From assembly GCA_015847255.1 (NCBI GenBank), contig JADLZK010002806.1:1-64000 (forward strand): 64,000 nt of DNA. Direction: 5' to 3'. The position numbers were made by a program, and so were the translations under genes. Below, in pieces: positions 1 through 9,562 of this stretch; positions within the stretch are counted from its first letter, which is position 1; each line of letters starts with the position of its first letter. This stretch comes from Hyparrhenia diplandra (lineage: Eukaryota > Streptophyta > Magnoliopsida > Poales > Poaceae). The notes under the pieces were generated by a model. That model had not been told where the DNA came from. It saw only the letters and a list, made by a program, of their open reading frames with translations, and did not search any database.

Positions 1-210
1 CATCCACTAGCAATATGGTCAATTACCATTTGCAATTATAATCTACATACACATCATCCACTAGCACGAGAGTTTACCAGGCCTTTAAATTTAGGGGGGT
101 TTCGTTTTAATTTTGATAGTTTTTGTTTCAGCAGTATATGCTGGTGTATTTTTTATTAAAAGGAAAATAAAAAGCCTAAACTGAACTAAGAATGTCTCCT
201 GTAGTCGCAG

Positions 211-2267
211 AGGACGCGTGGCAGCGCGCTGATGCAACGACAGCGTCGCGAGGCACTTGAGCAGGAGGTGTCGGAGCTGAAGCAGCAGCTGTCCAACGAG
301 GAGACGGTGCACCAGATCCTGGAGCGCGCCCTGCATCACCCATCCGCCACCTCCATGGCCATCCCCGCCTTCATCCCCACCAAGGCCAAGGAGCTGCTCG
401 CCGAGCTGCTGCTGGTGGAGGATGAGATCGCGAGGCTGGAGGACCAGATCCAGAGGATGAAGCAGGGAGCCAACAGCATGCAGCCGCCGCCGGATGCCTC
501 CTCCTGCAGCAGCAACAACAATGCCAATGGCCTGCCCGCGTCCGTCGCCGAGCACTGCAAGTCCATGTTCTTCATCAGCCAGGCCATGGACGGCGAGGCG
601 TACCTCAGCAAGGTGAAGACGACCAAGAGCCCCAGAGACGACTACAGGAGAGTAAGACCCGCCCCCAACAACAACGTCTTGAGCTTGCCGCCGAGGCATT
701 CCCTTGACACAGCAGATGGGCATGTGGTGGTGGACAAGAGCACCAACAAGCCGATGATCAACCATGAGCTTCCCATCACCAAGAGCCCCACGGTGATCGC
801 AAAGAGAGTGAGAGACCAGCCCAACAAGCTGTCGGAGCGGATCGTCAAATGCCTCGTCTGCATCTTCATGCGGCTGCTCCGGTCGTCCCGGGTGTCCGAG
901 ATGGACAAGTCCGGCAGCCTCGCCGCCAAGGGGGCAAGCTTCAGGATGGACACGGGGCTCCTCAACGCTGCAGCGGCCAAGGAGAAGGAGAGGGGCCAGC
1001 AGGACCACTACGGCATCTTCGGCGTCCAGGACGCCATCGTCAGGGACATCGGCCCCTACAAGAACCTCGTCAGGTTCACCGCCACCTCCCTGGACCTCCT
1101 CAGGGGATTTTCGGCGTCGCCGCTGCTGACCAAGCTCAGGGAGATGCTGGAGGCGCTGCAGAAGGTGGACGTGCGGTCCCTGAATCACCACCAGAGGCTG
1201 GCGTTCTGGCTCAACATCTACAACACCTGCATCATGCACGTACGCCTGTCTCCTGTCCTGTCCTGCTTCAAAGTCTTCTCTTATGGATTTTTATTAATGG
1301 AGATGATGTTGCAGGGGATTCTGCAGCACGGTTTGCCCTCCAACTCGGACAAGTTACTCGCACTCAAGAACAAGGTACCTACGTCTTCATTGCAGATTTG
1401 ATTAACAAACAGTTTTACAGTTGTTCAGTCTAAATGAATAAGTAGAATACTTCATCTGTGCAGGCAACAATCAATGTGTCAGGGCAAACTTTCAATGCGT
1501 TGGTGATTGAGAATTTTATCCTGAGGCAGCCGTCAAGTGTGAAACAAGTGAGCCCCTCTATGCTCCTTGCATGCGAGATAATGCAGTTAGTTCGTTGAAC
1601 AACATGCATACGAGTAGCTACATTACAAGATGAATGAATACTACTAGTACTAATAACTACTTTATATATAAAAACAACAGGAATTCTGGAAATGCGACGT
1701 GGATGTGGAAGAACAGGCGGTGAGGGAGGTGTATGGGCTCAAGACTTCAGAACCCAACATTCTGTTTGCACTCTGCTGTGGCATCAGATCATCGCCAGCA
1801 GTAAGTATTCTTATTCTTATTCTTATTGTGACTGAAGGGGATTATATTCATTCATTCATATATGCGTGCAGCTTCGGATCTACAAAGCAGATCGTGTGGT
1901 GGTGGATCTGGAGAAGGCAAAGCTCGAGTACCTGCAGGCGTCGCTGGTGGTGACATCGACGAGGAGGCTGATGATCCCAAGCCTCATCCACTCCAACATG
2001 CATGACTTTGCAAAGGACATGGAGTCGCTGCTTCGATGGATCTGCGAGCAGCTGCCCACATCCTGGTCCCTCAGGAAATCCATGGTGGACTGCCTCACCT
2101 TCAGCAGCAACCTAGTAGCAAGGGGCCACCACAATCTACCACTCATCCATGGCGGTGCTTCTGCTGCGTCCCCTGCTTCAAACTCCATTATTGCTTCCAA
2201 CAAGATGGAGGAGGTGGTGGATGTCATTCCCTTGGACTACGAGTTTCAGTACCTGCTGCCAATGTGA
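211..2267 (+). CDS. DUF547 protein with N-terminal MIP1-type leucine zipper (5' end probably outside window)
   Basis: Five exons can be read with GT-AG borders and a continuous frame: 211(or 232)-1239, 1315-1374, 1464-1547, 1681-1800 and 1872-2267. From the ATG at 232 the product is about 555 residues. Residues 1-80 form a charged coiled coil with heptad leucines, the ternary-complex-factor MIP1 leucine-zipper region. The second half is the DUF547 domain, including the family-typical stretches LAFWLNIYNTC, NALVIENFILRQ, YGLKTSEPNILFALCCG and LEYLQASLVV. The frame stays open upstream of 232 back to a CAG/AG acceptor-like site ending at 210, and homologues have additional N-terminal residues, so an earlier exon probably lies left of the window. 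The family is plant-wide; its biochemical role is not established. No internal stop or frameshift was seen. Confidence 0.88.
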
Positions 2268-2627
2268 TGTGATCAACTGCGTGCTATGTCTAAGTTAAAT
2301 TCTTTCTATGTCGTCTGTCTGATTAGCTAGGAATCGAGGAAGGAAACTTTTGCTGGTGATACATATACATGTAATTTTTTGATGTCGTGAACTTTGTCTT
2401 TTCTTATATTATAGGGGGGAAATACAAAAACAGGGCAGACTTGGTGTGTGTCAGAATGCGTGTATGTAAACTATACTAAACAGATATTCCTAACATGATT
2501 ATTTCGAACAGCATACTGTATGTGCCTACGATCCGTGAGCCTTCTGTTACGCTGTTTGCTTGATTGGTCTTTAGTTTCAGTGAGCCTTTTGTTACGCCCG
2601 TATTATTAATTGTTATAGTACTACAAT
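2268..2627. other. 3' flank of the DUF547 gene, no gene seen
   Basis: AT-rich sequence following the stop codon. It holds the presumed 3' UTR and ends at the first copy of the LINE target-site duplication. No other gene or repeat was recognised. Confidence 0.6.
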
Positions 2628-2639
2628 GCACGAAACCAA
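2628..2639. repeat. Left target-site duplication of the 2.6-8.9 kb LINE
   Basis: GCACGAAACCAA is repeated exactly at 8929-8940, directly after the poly(A) tail. A 12-bp duplication is typical of LINE target-primed insertion. Confidence 0.85.
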
Positions 2640-2946
2640 CGACAGGCTCTTCCCGACCAGTGACCGTGGCCCGCTGATGTCGCCCATTCCGCCTCGGTCG
2701 CCCGCCGCCGCCCTGGCACCGGCGCCCCAAGGCCCCACCCTCGCCCCAAGCCCCCACCTCGCCCCCAGCTCCCTCCCCAACCCAGCCCCTCCCCCCCTCC
2801 CTCCCCCCAGGCACGGAGCTCCCTGCTGCCCATGGCGCGACCCTAACCCTAGGGGCGTCGGCGGCGTCGCGTGTCCGCGTGCCGACCGCGGTGAGGCTTC
2901 CCTCCCCGTCCGGCCCTCCCACCGCCCGGCGGCCCCCTCCCCTTTC

Positions 2947-3911
2947 TGTATGATAAGATCATAACATGAAAACTATATACTAGTTCATATGCTAAGATCA
3001 TATCATAGGAACTATACTCTAGTTCATAAGCATAGCTATATTGATAATAAGAACAAGAACAAGATGAAGAACATGACATGAAGAACAATAAATTGATCAT
3101 ACCAAGTATCTCCATAGTTGATCTTGATCTTCTATTACATCTTGCCAAGCTCCTAATACTAACCAAAAAGTAAAAGATACAAGTGGTAGTAGCGAGAGAG
3201 CTCTTGTGTGGTGTGCCTAATGAAGGGGGAGAGCATCTCCTTTTATAGGTAGAGGAGAGGGGGCTCCATGGAAAATGTCTCTTCCCACTTAGAAGTTACA
3301 AAACCGACCTTCTATAGGTGGTTTGAATAAAGTATTCCAATAAAGCACCCACAGAACCGTCATATGCATGGCGGCATGCATCAACCGACCAAAGCTCGGG
3401 CTGAACGGGCTCGGCCCCAGTCCGGCCGGACTGGTGGTTGGTCCGGCCAGACCCAAATGTTCTCCGTTTGGGCTGAAATTTTGGGAGCATGTAGGCCTCG
3501 TCGTTAGCTTTCCAACGGTGGGTGAGCTTCTGAAAACGGAGTTCGTATGAGAAAGTTATACCCAAAATACTCCGGCGTCCTCCTGCAGCCCAAACTTGAC
3601 CCAAACTTGTTTTGGGCCTTGTTCTTCTTGGGCTCTCGGATCTTAGGGGTGCTTTGGACCATTTTGGCCTTGAGTTGGGCTTTCTCTATTCCCCTTTGAT
3701 TTCGCATTTCTGGATTGTGTGTTCAGATTTGCGCTTTGTTCTTTACTTCGTGCATTTCCACATGTTTCCGGCGTTTGTCCTGCAAAACATGTTTTCTCGA
3801 GAAACAAGTGAAACGGGGTCATAGCATATATATATGTGTCATAAGTATGCTTGTTTCTCCGGATTTGGATAAAAATTAGCGGTATAAAATGGTCGATAAC
3901 GACCGCCAACA
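2947..3911 (-). mobile_element. Probable solo LTR nested in the LINE
   Basis: On the minus strand the segment starts TGTTGGCGGTCGTTATCGAC and ends in ATACA, giving TG...CA-type ends, and it differs in composition from the flanking GC-rich LINE sequence. It has no coding content. The five bases on each side (CTTTC and GAGGG) do not match, so either a border is misplaced by a few bases, the flank was deleted, or the LTR arose by recombination between different copies. Confidence 0.55.
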
Positions 3912-3986
3912 GAGGGCGTCGTCGTCGGCTCCGATGCGGATGCAACCTACTCAACGCCCTACCTGGATGCGGTTCGTCGTGCACTA

Positions 3987-5585
3987 GTGCTGCCGAGGCC
4001 GCTGGCACAGCCAGGGTCCCTGCGACAGTCTTCGGGCCATGGCGGTACCGTGCAGGGCAGCCAGGGCACGGGTCAAAGAGGAAGGAGGGATTGTCAGGCG
4101 TGTCCGCAGCTGTTGCACGGTTTGCCGGTTCGGCCAGTGGACGGCCGCATCCCGGCACACCCGCGCCTCGAACGTCGTGCACGAGTCTCCGCCCCGGACG
4201 CCGATGGGTGGCGGGAGATCCTGCACCAGCAAGCGACGCGACCAGTGAACGCCCTGCCTGCGACACCAGGGTCGGTGCGCGGGGGACGTCCAACGAGTCA
4301 TCGGCCGCTGAAGCACATCCCGGTTGAACTCCGCGGCAAGTGCTTCAATGGCCTCTCCTCTGCGCACCGGGTGGCCACCTGCAAGCTGCCCCACAGATAC
4401 TTGCGATGCAGGGGTCTTCGGCACGTTGCACGCGACTGCAAGCAGCCAAGGCGCGCGGGCCCTTGCTCGAGAGGTCCTGCCGCAGTTCGCGTTGTTGGGC
4501 CGGCGGACCTCAGTGGTCCACGCGTCCTTGGTAGGGCCACGACGGACACCACCAACCTTGGTGGGGCCACAACGTCCACCTCTTCCCATGCCTCTGTCGG
4601 TCAACGGTGGAGGAAGCGGCGTAGGAGGCAGAGGCGCCGCGTGTCGTCCACTCAGACAATGACGGCCGCTGCTTGTGATGACGGTCAGGTCGGCCATGAC
4701 GAGCCAACCTACTCGCTGGCCCCCGTTGAGCTCAACCAGCTCACGCTAACAGAGCATCTGGGTGCGGTTGTTTACGGCACTGCGGAGGACCCGATGCTGA
4801 TGGAATTTGCCGCTTCACTCATTGGTACTCAAACCCTCTCAAGGCCTCCTATGGTCTCCCAGCCGGAGGACAAGGTCCCGGTGGTGGCCATTGGTGTGTG
4901 CACGCAGTGCCTACAGTTGCAACGGCCACCCCCGTTGGCCCCTCGGATGGGGCACGCACCAGCCACTCCTAGGAGGTTGATGTTTGACGATCCCTCATGC
5001 GCCTTCGTGCCCACGGATGTTGAGGTGGTCACTTCCTCCCCGCGAGCGACGGACCCGCCTCTGGCCTCACCGATGCAGGAGGAACTACCAGTGCCATCCG
5101 TCGCCAACACATCCAGCCTTGACGAGTCTCCCTTGGCAGGACAAGATATGGCGGAGGATCCGTTGGTGGCTAAGGCTGTTCCCGTGCTGGCCGGCGACGC
5201 TGTGGTCTACGTTCCTACAACTCAGGAGGAGTTAGAGGCAGAGGTTTGTTTGCCGCTGCAGACACCTTTCCTCGACAAGCCACAGCTACCCTGCTCTAGG
5301 ATGCCGGAGCCTACCCACCCGCTACGGCAAAGTGGTCGCATTTCTGCCTTGCCGCGGGCGGCGAATGCCACCAGGCAAGCTCAGATCATGCTGTTGAGGA
5401 AGTTGGGTGACGAAGTTGAGGAGGATGCTCTTGATTTGCTGGTCGAAAACAAATTCAATGGCACATTTCGGGGCGCGCCGTCTTGGCCGAAATGGAAGAA
5501 AGAGGCCTTCTACACTATTTTGAAAGGACGTCTCGACATTTCTGCCTTGGGTCTAGACTTGGTAGGGCTAGAGGATGAGGTCTAG
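3987..5585 (+). CDS. LINE ORF1 (gag-like, zinc-knuckle) protein
   Basis: An open frame of 532 codons. Residues about 110-150 have the arrangement of the paired CCHC zinc knuckles of plant LINE ORF1 proteins. Both knuckles have lost a cysteine: the first reads CFNG where CFNC is expected, and the second begins with Tyr where Cys is expected. A low-complexity, Arg/Pro/Thr-rich linker follows. The C-terminus (RQSGRISALPRAANATRQAQ followed by a short helical tail) is the terminal block often seen in grass LINE ORF1 proteins. The usual N-terminal RNA-binding part is missing or lies across the upstream solo LTR. The protein is transposon-derived, not a host gene. The broken knuckles suggest a decayed copy. 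Confidence 0.7.
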   Translation: MLPRPLAQPGSLRQSSGHGGTVQGSQGTGQRGRRDCQACPQLLHGLPVRPVDGRIPAHPRLERRARVSAPDADGWREILHQQATRPVNALPATPGSVRGGRPTSHRPLKHIPVELRGKCFNGLSSAHRVATCKLPHRYLRCRGLRHVARDCKQPRRAGPCSRGPAAVRVVGPADLSGPRVLGRATTDTTNLGGATTSTSSHASVGQRWRKRRRRQRRRVSSTQTMTAAACDDGQVGHDEPTYSLAPVELNQLTLTEHLGAVVYGTAEDPMLMEFAASLIGTQTLSRPPMVSQPEDKVPVVAIGVCTQCLQLQRPPPLAPRMGHAPATPRRLMFDDPSCAFVPTDVEVVTSSPRATDPPLASPMQEELPVPSVANTSSLDESPLAGQDMAEDPLVAKAVPVLAGDAVVYVPTTQEELEAEVCLPLQTPFLDKPQLPCSRMPEPTHPLRQSGRISALPRAANATRQAQIMLLRKLGDEVEEDALDLLVENKFNGTFRGAPSWPKWKKEAFYTILKGRLDISALGLDLVGLEDEV

Positions 5586-5739
5586 GTTATGGCATGTCCG
5601 CTTTAGGTCGCTATTGTTTCTTTGTAATCACAACCACGTTTGAGTTGTTGTTGGGTGGGCTTCGATAACCGCGGGTTGCCCTTTTTTTTTCCTGTATTTA
5701 AAACTTCTATCTGCTTAATGAAAAATGTGCTTAGGTGTG
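5586..5739 (+). other. LINE 3' UTR
   Basis: Follows the ORF1 stop, contains a T-run, and stops where the nested LTR element begins. The LINE resumes at 8903 and reaches its poly(A) tail about 10 bases later. Confidence 0.6.
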
Positions 5740-6205
5740 ATGTCACATCCGCCTTGGGGAGGGGCAGCGATGACGGTGGCGACGGCGGCCTTCACGGTGG
5801 CGGACGACGTCGGACGGCGAGATAGACGAGGCGGCGGGCGCAAAAGTGGCGCAAAAGATAAAGTGTGCGGCGGCGCGGCGGTGTGTGGTGGCGGCGCGCG
5901 GCGCTAGGGTTTAGGAGAGAGAAAGAGCCTGAAGGCGTAAGTCGTTGGGTGTTACCCCTTTATTTTTTTCGATTGATCCAACCGATTACAAGTCTCTTCT
6001 ATTTATAGTCCGGGGAGACTTGCATCTAAAGAAATCCTTGACTCGATTTCCTATTTTATTACTATTTTATTTCCTAAATATCTATTACTTAATTGCGGCG
6101 ATGACGATGACGTGTTGGCGGCGGGCGACGGCGGCGCGCCAACCACTGTGTGCACGCCGCTTGGGCCTTGGGCCCTAGGCGGCGGCGCCCAACTTGGCTG
6201 TGACA
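5740..6205 (-). repeat. 3' LTR of the non-autonomous element
   Basis: Shares long stretches with 8443-8902, including the CTATAAATA promoter core and the following leader, but with many substitutions and indels, so the insertion is not recent. Confidence 0.85.
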
Positions 6206-6230
6206 TCTCTCTCCCCCCCTTTCCCGCACA
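6206..6230 (-). other. Polypurine tract of the non-autonomous LTR element
   Basis: On the minus strand this reads as an uninterrupted G/A run directly preceding the TGTCACAG start of the 3' LTR, as expected for plus-strand priming. Confidence 0.7.
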
Positions 6231-6243
6231 ACGCGTCCTCACG

Positions 6244-7074
6244 CTATATTGTTGTCCAGTTGTCGATGTCGATGGTGAAGTCAAAGCAGCATATCCCCAA
6301 GAATGTCCAGGAGATGTAGGAGTACAGCCCATCCAAGGTGGGATGCTCTCGTCCTGTCGCCTCCAAGTTGGTGTCATGCATGGAGTCATTGTTGTCGAAT
6401 AAGAAGACTGGAACCGATGGCATGGATGGCGGCGGCGGCCAGCCCGGGCACCGCGCGCTGCCCCTTTTGGGTCCAAGGCGGCGGTGGTTAGGCCCATGTC
6501 CTGTGACATTTCCTCCCCCTTTTCTAGACAGCGCGTCCTCGCGCTGTGGTTTTGCACGGCTGTCGTTGTTGACACGGTGATCAAAGCAGCATGGCCCGAA
6601 GATTGTTGCATCCACTTGTGTCAAGGGAATGAGCTGGGCGAAGAGGAGGATGCTGAACTTTTCTGATGCTAGTTCCATGGATGGAATTCCATTACATTCC
6701 TGGCTCATGGGATTGTTGTAGATGCTGGTGGGGTGAAGACCATGGTCGTTGTGTTTTGCCAAGGCGTGCGACGAATGTGGCAGAAGGATGTCGAGTCGAC
6801 GAGCGAGTTGGATAGCGGTGTCCGTCGTGTGGGGCGCCTCCTGCTGTAGTTTCTCCCATGGTGTAGCGTGAATCCCATTAGCAAACCCAAAAGTGCCGAT
6901 GTAGTCGAACGGGGCTTGTTCCATGTCGAGGGCGTAGATGTAGTCGATCATGTCGTCGCCCTGTCGAGGTTGCACGAGGTCGCTGGTGGTGTCGCCATTG
7001 CTCGACAACATGAAGCCGCAAAGGAGACATCGTTTGGGGGTGTACCAGTCCTCCAGTGGCGCCTGGCTTGGCAT
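6244..7074 (-). CDS. Interior ORF of the non-autonomous LTR element, unknown product
   Basis: Open frame of 276 codons on the coding strand of the element. No domain was recognised. The product is mixed in composition and begins MPSQAPLEDWYTP. It may be translated, may be a gag remnant beyond recognition, or may be chance. Function unknown. Confidence 0.35.
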   Translation of the reverse strand: MPSQAPLEDWYTPKRCLLCGFMLSSNGDTTSDLVQPRQGDDMIDYIYALDMEQAPFDYIGTFGFANGIHATPWEKLQQEAPHTTDTAIQLARRLDILLPHSSHALAKHNDHGLHPTSIYNNPMSQECNGIPSMELASEKFSILLFAQLIPLTQVDATIFGPCCFDHRVNNDSRAKPQREDALSRKGGGNVTGHGPNHRRLGPKRGSARCPGWPPPPSMPSVPVFLFDNNDSMHDTNLEATGREHPTLDGLYSYISWTFLGICCFDFTIDIDNWTTI

Positions 7075-7163
7075 GCAGAAGAACTAGAGAGGTACCACTA
7101 TTGTTAGGTGGATAGCGGCATATCTCATGTCTTTGGTAGAGCTGATGTTCCGTTGTCGAGGTG

Positions 7164-7916
7164 CTAATGGGGCGCCTTCTGCGCCGGAGTTGGCGCTGAT
7201 GTTATCAGGAATCTGACTGCTTGGAGTGGTGGTGCCTGTGCTTTACTTGCTGGGGTTGAAGCCACGATAGGAGTCGTAGCTTGCTTTTCAACGTTCTCCG
7301 CCATAGTGGATGTCCACGGAACATCCAGTAGGTGTAGCTGGTTGATGTCGTTGTCGGAGTTCAGTGAATTGGCGATTACGCCGGTGGTGGCACCCGTGGG
7401 GGCGTCGCTGGTGATGTCGATGTTGGCGTGCGTTCCCTTGATGAGCTGAAGACTGTTGTCGATGTTGACAATGTCATCGATGGTAGGCATGGTGATGTCG
7501 AGGACGTCATGGTCCAGGTTGTCAACGTCGGGGTTGATGACGGCGCCCTTGGGAGAGGCATCATCGCCGTTGGTTGTGCCCTTGGAGGTGTCATCGATGT
7601 CGAGGTCGTTGTGGTGAGTGACGTCAATGACGACGTCGAGTGATGTCATTGCAGCATTGATGATAGAGGTAGCGGCTGTCTGTCGGGTAACATGGACTTG
7701 CCTGGTGATTGTCGAGCGGGCGGTGTTCTGATCTGCGAGGGTGTTGACGTCGTTGGTGTCCATGGCGCTGGTGTTGTTCAGGATGTCAGGGTCAGCGATG
7801 TCGATGTCGACGTCGGTCGACGTCGTTGTGTTGCTCATGATGGCGTTTGCAATACTGATGTCAGAAATCATATTGTTGGTGTCTGGGAAATTTATCTCTG
7901 TCATTGTAGGAGCCAC
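7164..7916 (-). CDS. Interior ORF, Asp/Asn/Thr/Ile-rich, unknown product
   Basis: Open frame of 250 codons on the element's coding strand. The product is unusually rich in Asp, Asn, Thr and Ile with imperfect short repeats of the DIDI/NDIN type. It is acidic and predicted to be mostly disordered. The DNA shows a matching GTCGATGTCGTTG-like simple-repeat texture, so the ORF may be a by-product of imperfect trinucleotide repetition. No homology to gag or pol was recognised. Confidence 0.4.
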   Translation of the reverse strand: MAPTMTEINFPDTNNMISDISIANAIMSNTTTSTDVDIDIADPDILNNTSAMDTNDVNTLADQNTARSTITRQVHVTRQTAATSIINAAMTSLDVVIDVTHHNDLDIDDTSKGTTNGDDASPKGAVINPDVDNLDHDVLDITMPTIDDIVNIDNSLQLIKGTHANIDITSDAPTGATTGVIANSLNSDNDINQLHLLDVPWTSTMAENVEKQATTPIVASTPASKAQAPPLQAVRFLITSAPTPAQKAPH

Positions 7917-8424
7917 AAGACGTTGGTGTAGTTGGGTAGGCTTTTCGTCGAGCAGCTGGTGGACGTTGATGGCGGCCTCCTGATCTGATCTGGTCTAAGC
8001 TGTGACAGCGATGGCGTCCTTGGGGTAGGTGTTCTCGTTGGTTGCAGCGTCGGTGATCGAGGACGGGACGACGTCGGCGACGCCCGTGGGAGCACTGTTG
8101 TCGTCAGTGGCGCCCATGGTGGGGGCGTCGTCGAGGATGTCGTCTTTGTCGTCGTTGAGGAGGTAGTTGTTCCCGAGGAGGACGAGCTTGCCGTTGGCTT
8201 TCATGCGGGCTAGGTGGCCTAGGAGGATGGCGTTGTGCTAGAACGGAAGGCTGGTGCCGTACCTTGTGGTGATGTAGTCGGAGATCGCAACCTTGTCGGA
8301 GTCGTCCTCGAATCTGAGCGTGCGGAGTGCCTCCATGATCAACTCTGGGTAGGACGGCAGCGGAGCGGCCATCGAATCTTGACTGCGTGGTTGTGGTCGA
8401 AGCCATCGGTGGTGAGAATCGTCT

Positions 8425-8441
8425 TGGTCTCTCGGATACCG
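8425..8441 (-). other. Primer-binding site of the non-autonomous LTR element
   Basis: On the minus strand GCGGTATCCGAGAG follows the LTR end. It matches the complement of the initiator-Met tRNA 3' end (TGGTATCAGAGC) except for a few positions. Confidence 0.6.
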
Positions 8442-8442
8442 C

Positions 8443-8902
8443 TGTTACGGCCGCCTTTGGGAGGGGCGGCGATGGCGTCTTGGTTGTGTTCTTTGACGGG
8501 CGGCGACGACGGGCGACGACGAGGTAGACGAGGCGGCGGCGGCGCCCGGCCGACGCGACGCTAGCGTAGGGCAGCAGCGTGGCGGCGCGGCGTGGGTGGG
8601 TGGCGTGCACTAGGGTTTAGGGAGAGAGAAAGAGCCCGAAGCGCGGAAGCTGTTGGGTGTTACCCCTTTACTTTTTGATTGATCCAACCGATTACAAGTC
8701 TCTTGTATTTATAGTCCGGTGAGACTTACATCTAAAGATTCTTATTTTATTCCTATTTTATTTCCTAAATATTTATTACTTAATTGGCGGCGATGACGAT
8801 GACGTGTTGGCTGCGGGGGGCGGGCGGCGGGCCAGCCACCAGGCGCCAAGACGTGCTTGGGCCTAGGGCCCTAGGCGGCGGCACCCAGCTTGGGCTGTGA
8901 CA
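8443..8902 (-). repeat. 5' LTR of the non-autonomous element
   Basis: Starts TGTCACAG on the minus strand, with a TATA box (CTATAAATA, plus-strand 8706-8714) about 190 bases inside, a leader rich in GAGAGAAAG, and a TAACA end. It is the upstream LTR because the primer-binding site adjoins it. Confidence 0.85.
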
Positions 8903-8940
8903 CGTGATCGCAAAAAAAAAAAAAAAAGGCACGAAACCAA

Positions 8941-9562
8941 TAATTACAATCACAGCATATAACTAGAGAGACATCAAATTTTGTATTGGAGTACTAATAG
9001 GACTGATCATGAAAATTTGGTGGCTTAAAACAAAACTAAAAATAGATCATTTTTTATAAATACAAATTATAAATGCAATCACTGTCCAATGCAATTTAGT
9101 ATTTATGTACGGTATTCCAAATTTGATGCACATCTGAAAACAAACCGATTATTGTGTATACGTAGACCAGCATAAAAGAATTTGTTTTCCTTAATCAATA
9201 AATAAATCCGTATACCTTATTATTACTACTACAATAATACGGGTGATTATATACCGTATTTAATTTGGATCCTCCCTTCCTCCAAAGATTTATTATATTA
9301 CGGCATACCATAATACTCATTGCTAAAGATGTACCACACCGGTGATCTAATGGCTGCAGATGGGATGGGATGGATATACATTGTGCAAACAAGGAAACTT
9401 GATTATATATAGGATGGATATACTTGCAAATTATTGCCTGACCAATTTGAAAACAAACGTCCTAGCTATAGTTTGTGTATACGATACTAAATAAATAAAA
9501 ATAATGAAAGTTCACCAATGCAAGCTAAGGATGCATGCATATTACTACATACAGTAGAAAAA
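8941..9562. other. Intergenic, 3' flank of the phosphate transporter
   Basis: AT-rich sequence with no gene. The part nearest 9562 is presumably the transporter 3' UTR. No repeat was recognised. Confidence 0.5.

Larger units (their letters stand above)
5740..8902 (-). mobile_element. Complete non-autonomous LTR retrotransposon (no gag/pol)
   Basis: Two direct repeats of about 460 bp (5740-6205 and 8443-8902) have TG...CA ends and are flanked by TGTGA at 5735-5739 and CGTGA at 8903-8907, a near-perfect 5-bp duplication. Read on the minus strand, the sequence just inside the right LTR (about 8425-8441) contains GGTATCCGAG, close to the initiator-tRNA primer-binding site. The sequence just before the left LTR (about 6206-6230) is a purine tract, the polypurine site. 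The order LTR-PBS-interior-PPT-LTR is therefore complete, on the minus strand. The 2.2-kb interior has no recognisable gag, protease, integrase or reverse transcriptase. The element sits near the 3' end of the LINE. Confidence 0.85.
2640..8928 (+). mobile_element. LINE (ORF1-only non-LTR retrotransposon) with two nested insertions
   Basis: The element is bounded by a perfect 12-bp target-site duplication, GCACGAAACCAA, at 2628-2639 and 8929-8940. It ends in a poly(A) run at about 8912-8927. It begins with a GC/CT-rich 5' part (2640-2946), carries an ORF1-like gag with zinc-knuckle remnants (3987-5585) and a 3' UTR (5586-5739), then the last bases and tail after the nested LTR element (8903-8928). 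No endonuclease or reverse-transcriptase ORF is present, so ORF2 is entirely missing. Without its inserts (2947-3911 and 5740-8902) the LINE is about 2.2 kb. Direction follows from ORF1 and the poly(A) tail. Confidence 0.85.

Noticed and set aside
2830..2860. CCCTAACCCTAG, telomere-like
   Set aside because: Only two imperfect units within GC-rich LINE sequence; not a telomeric array.
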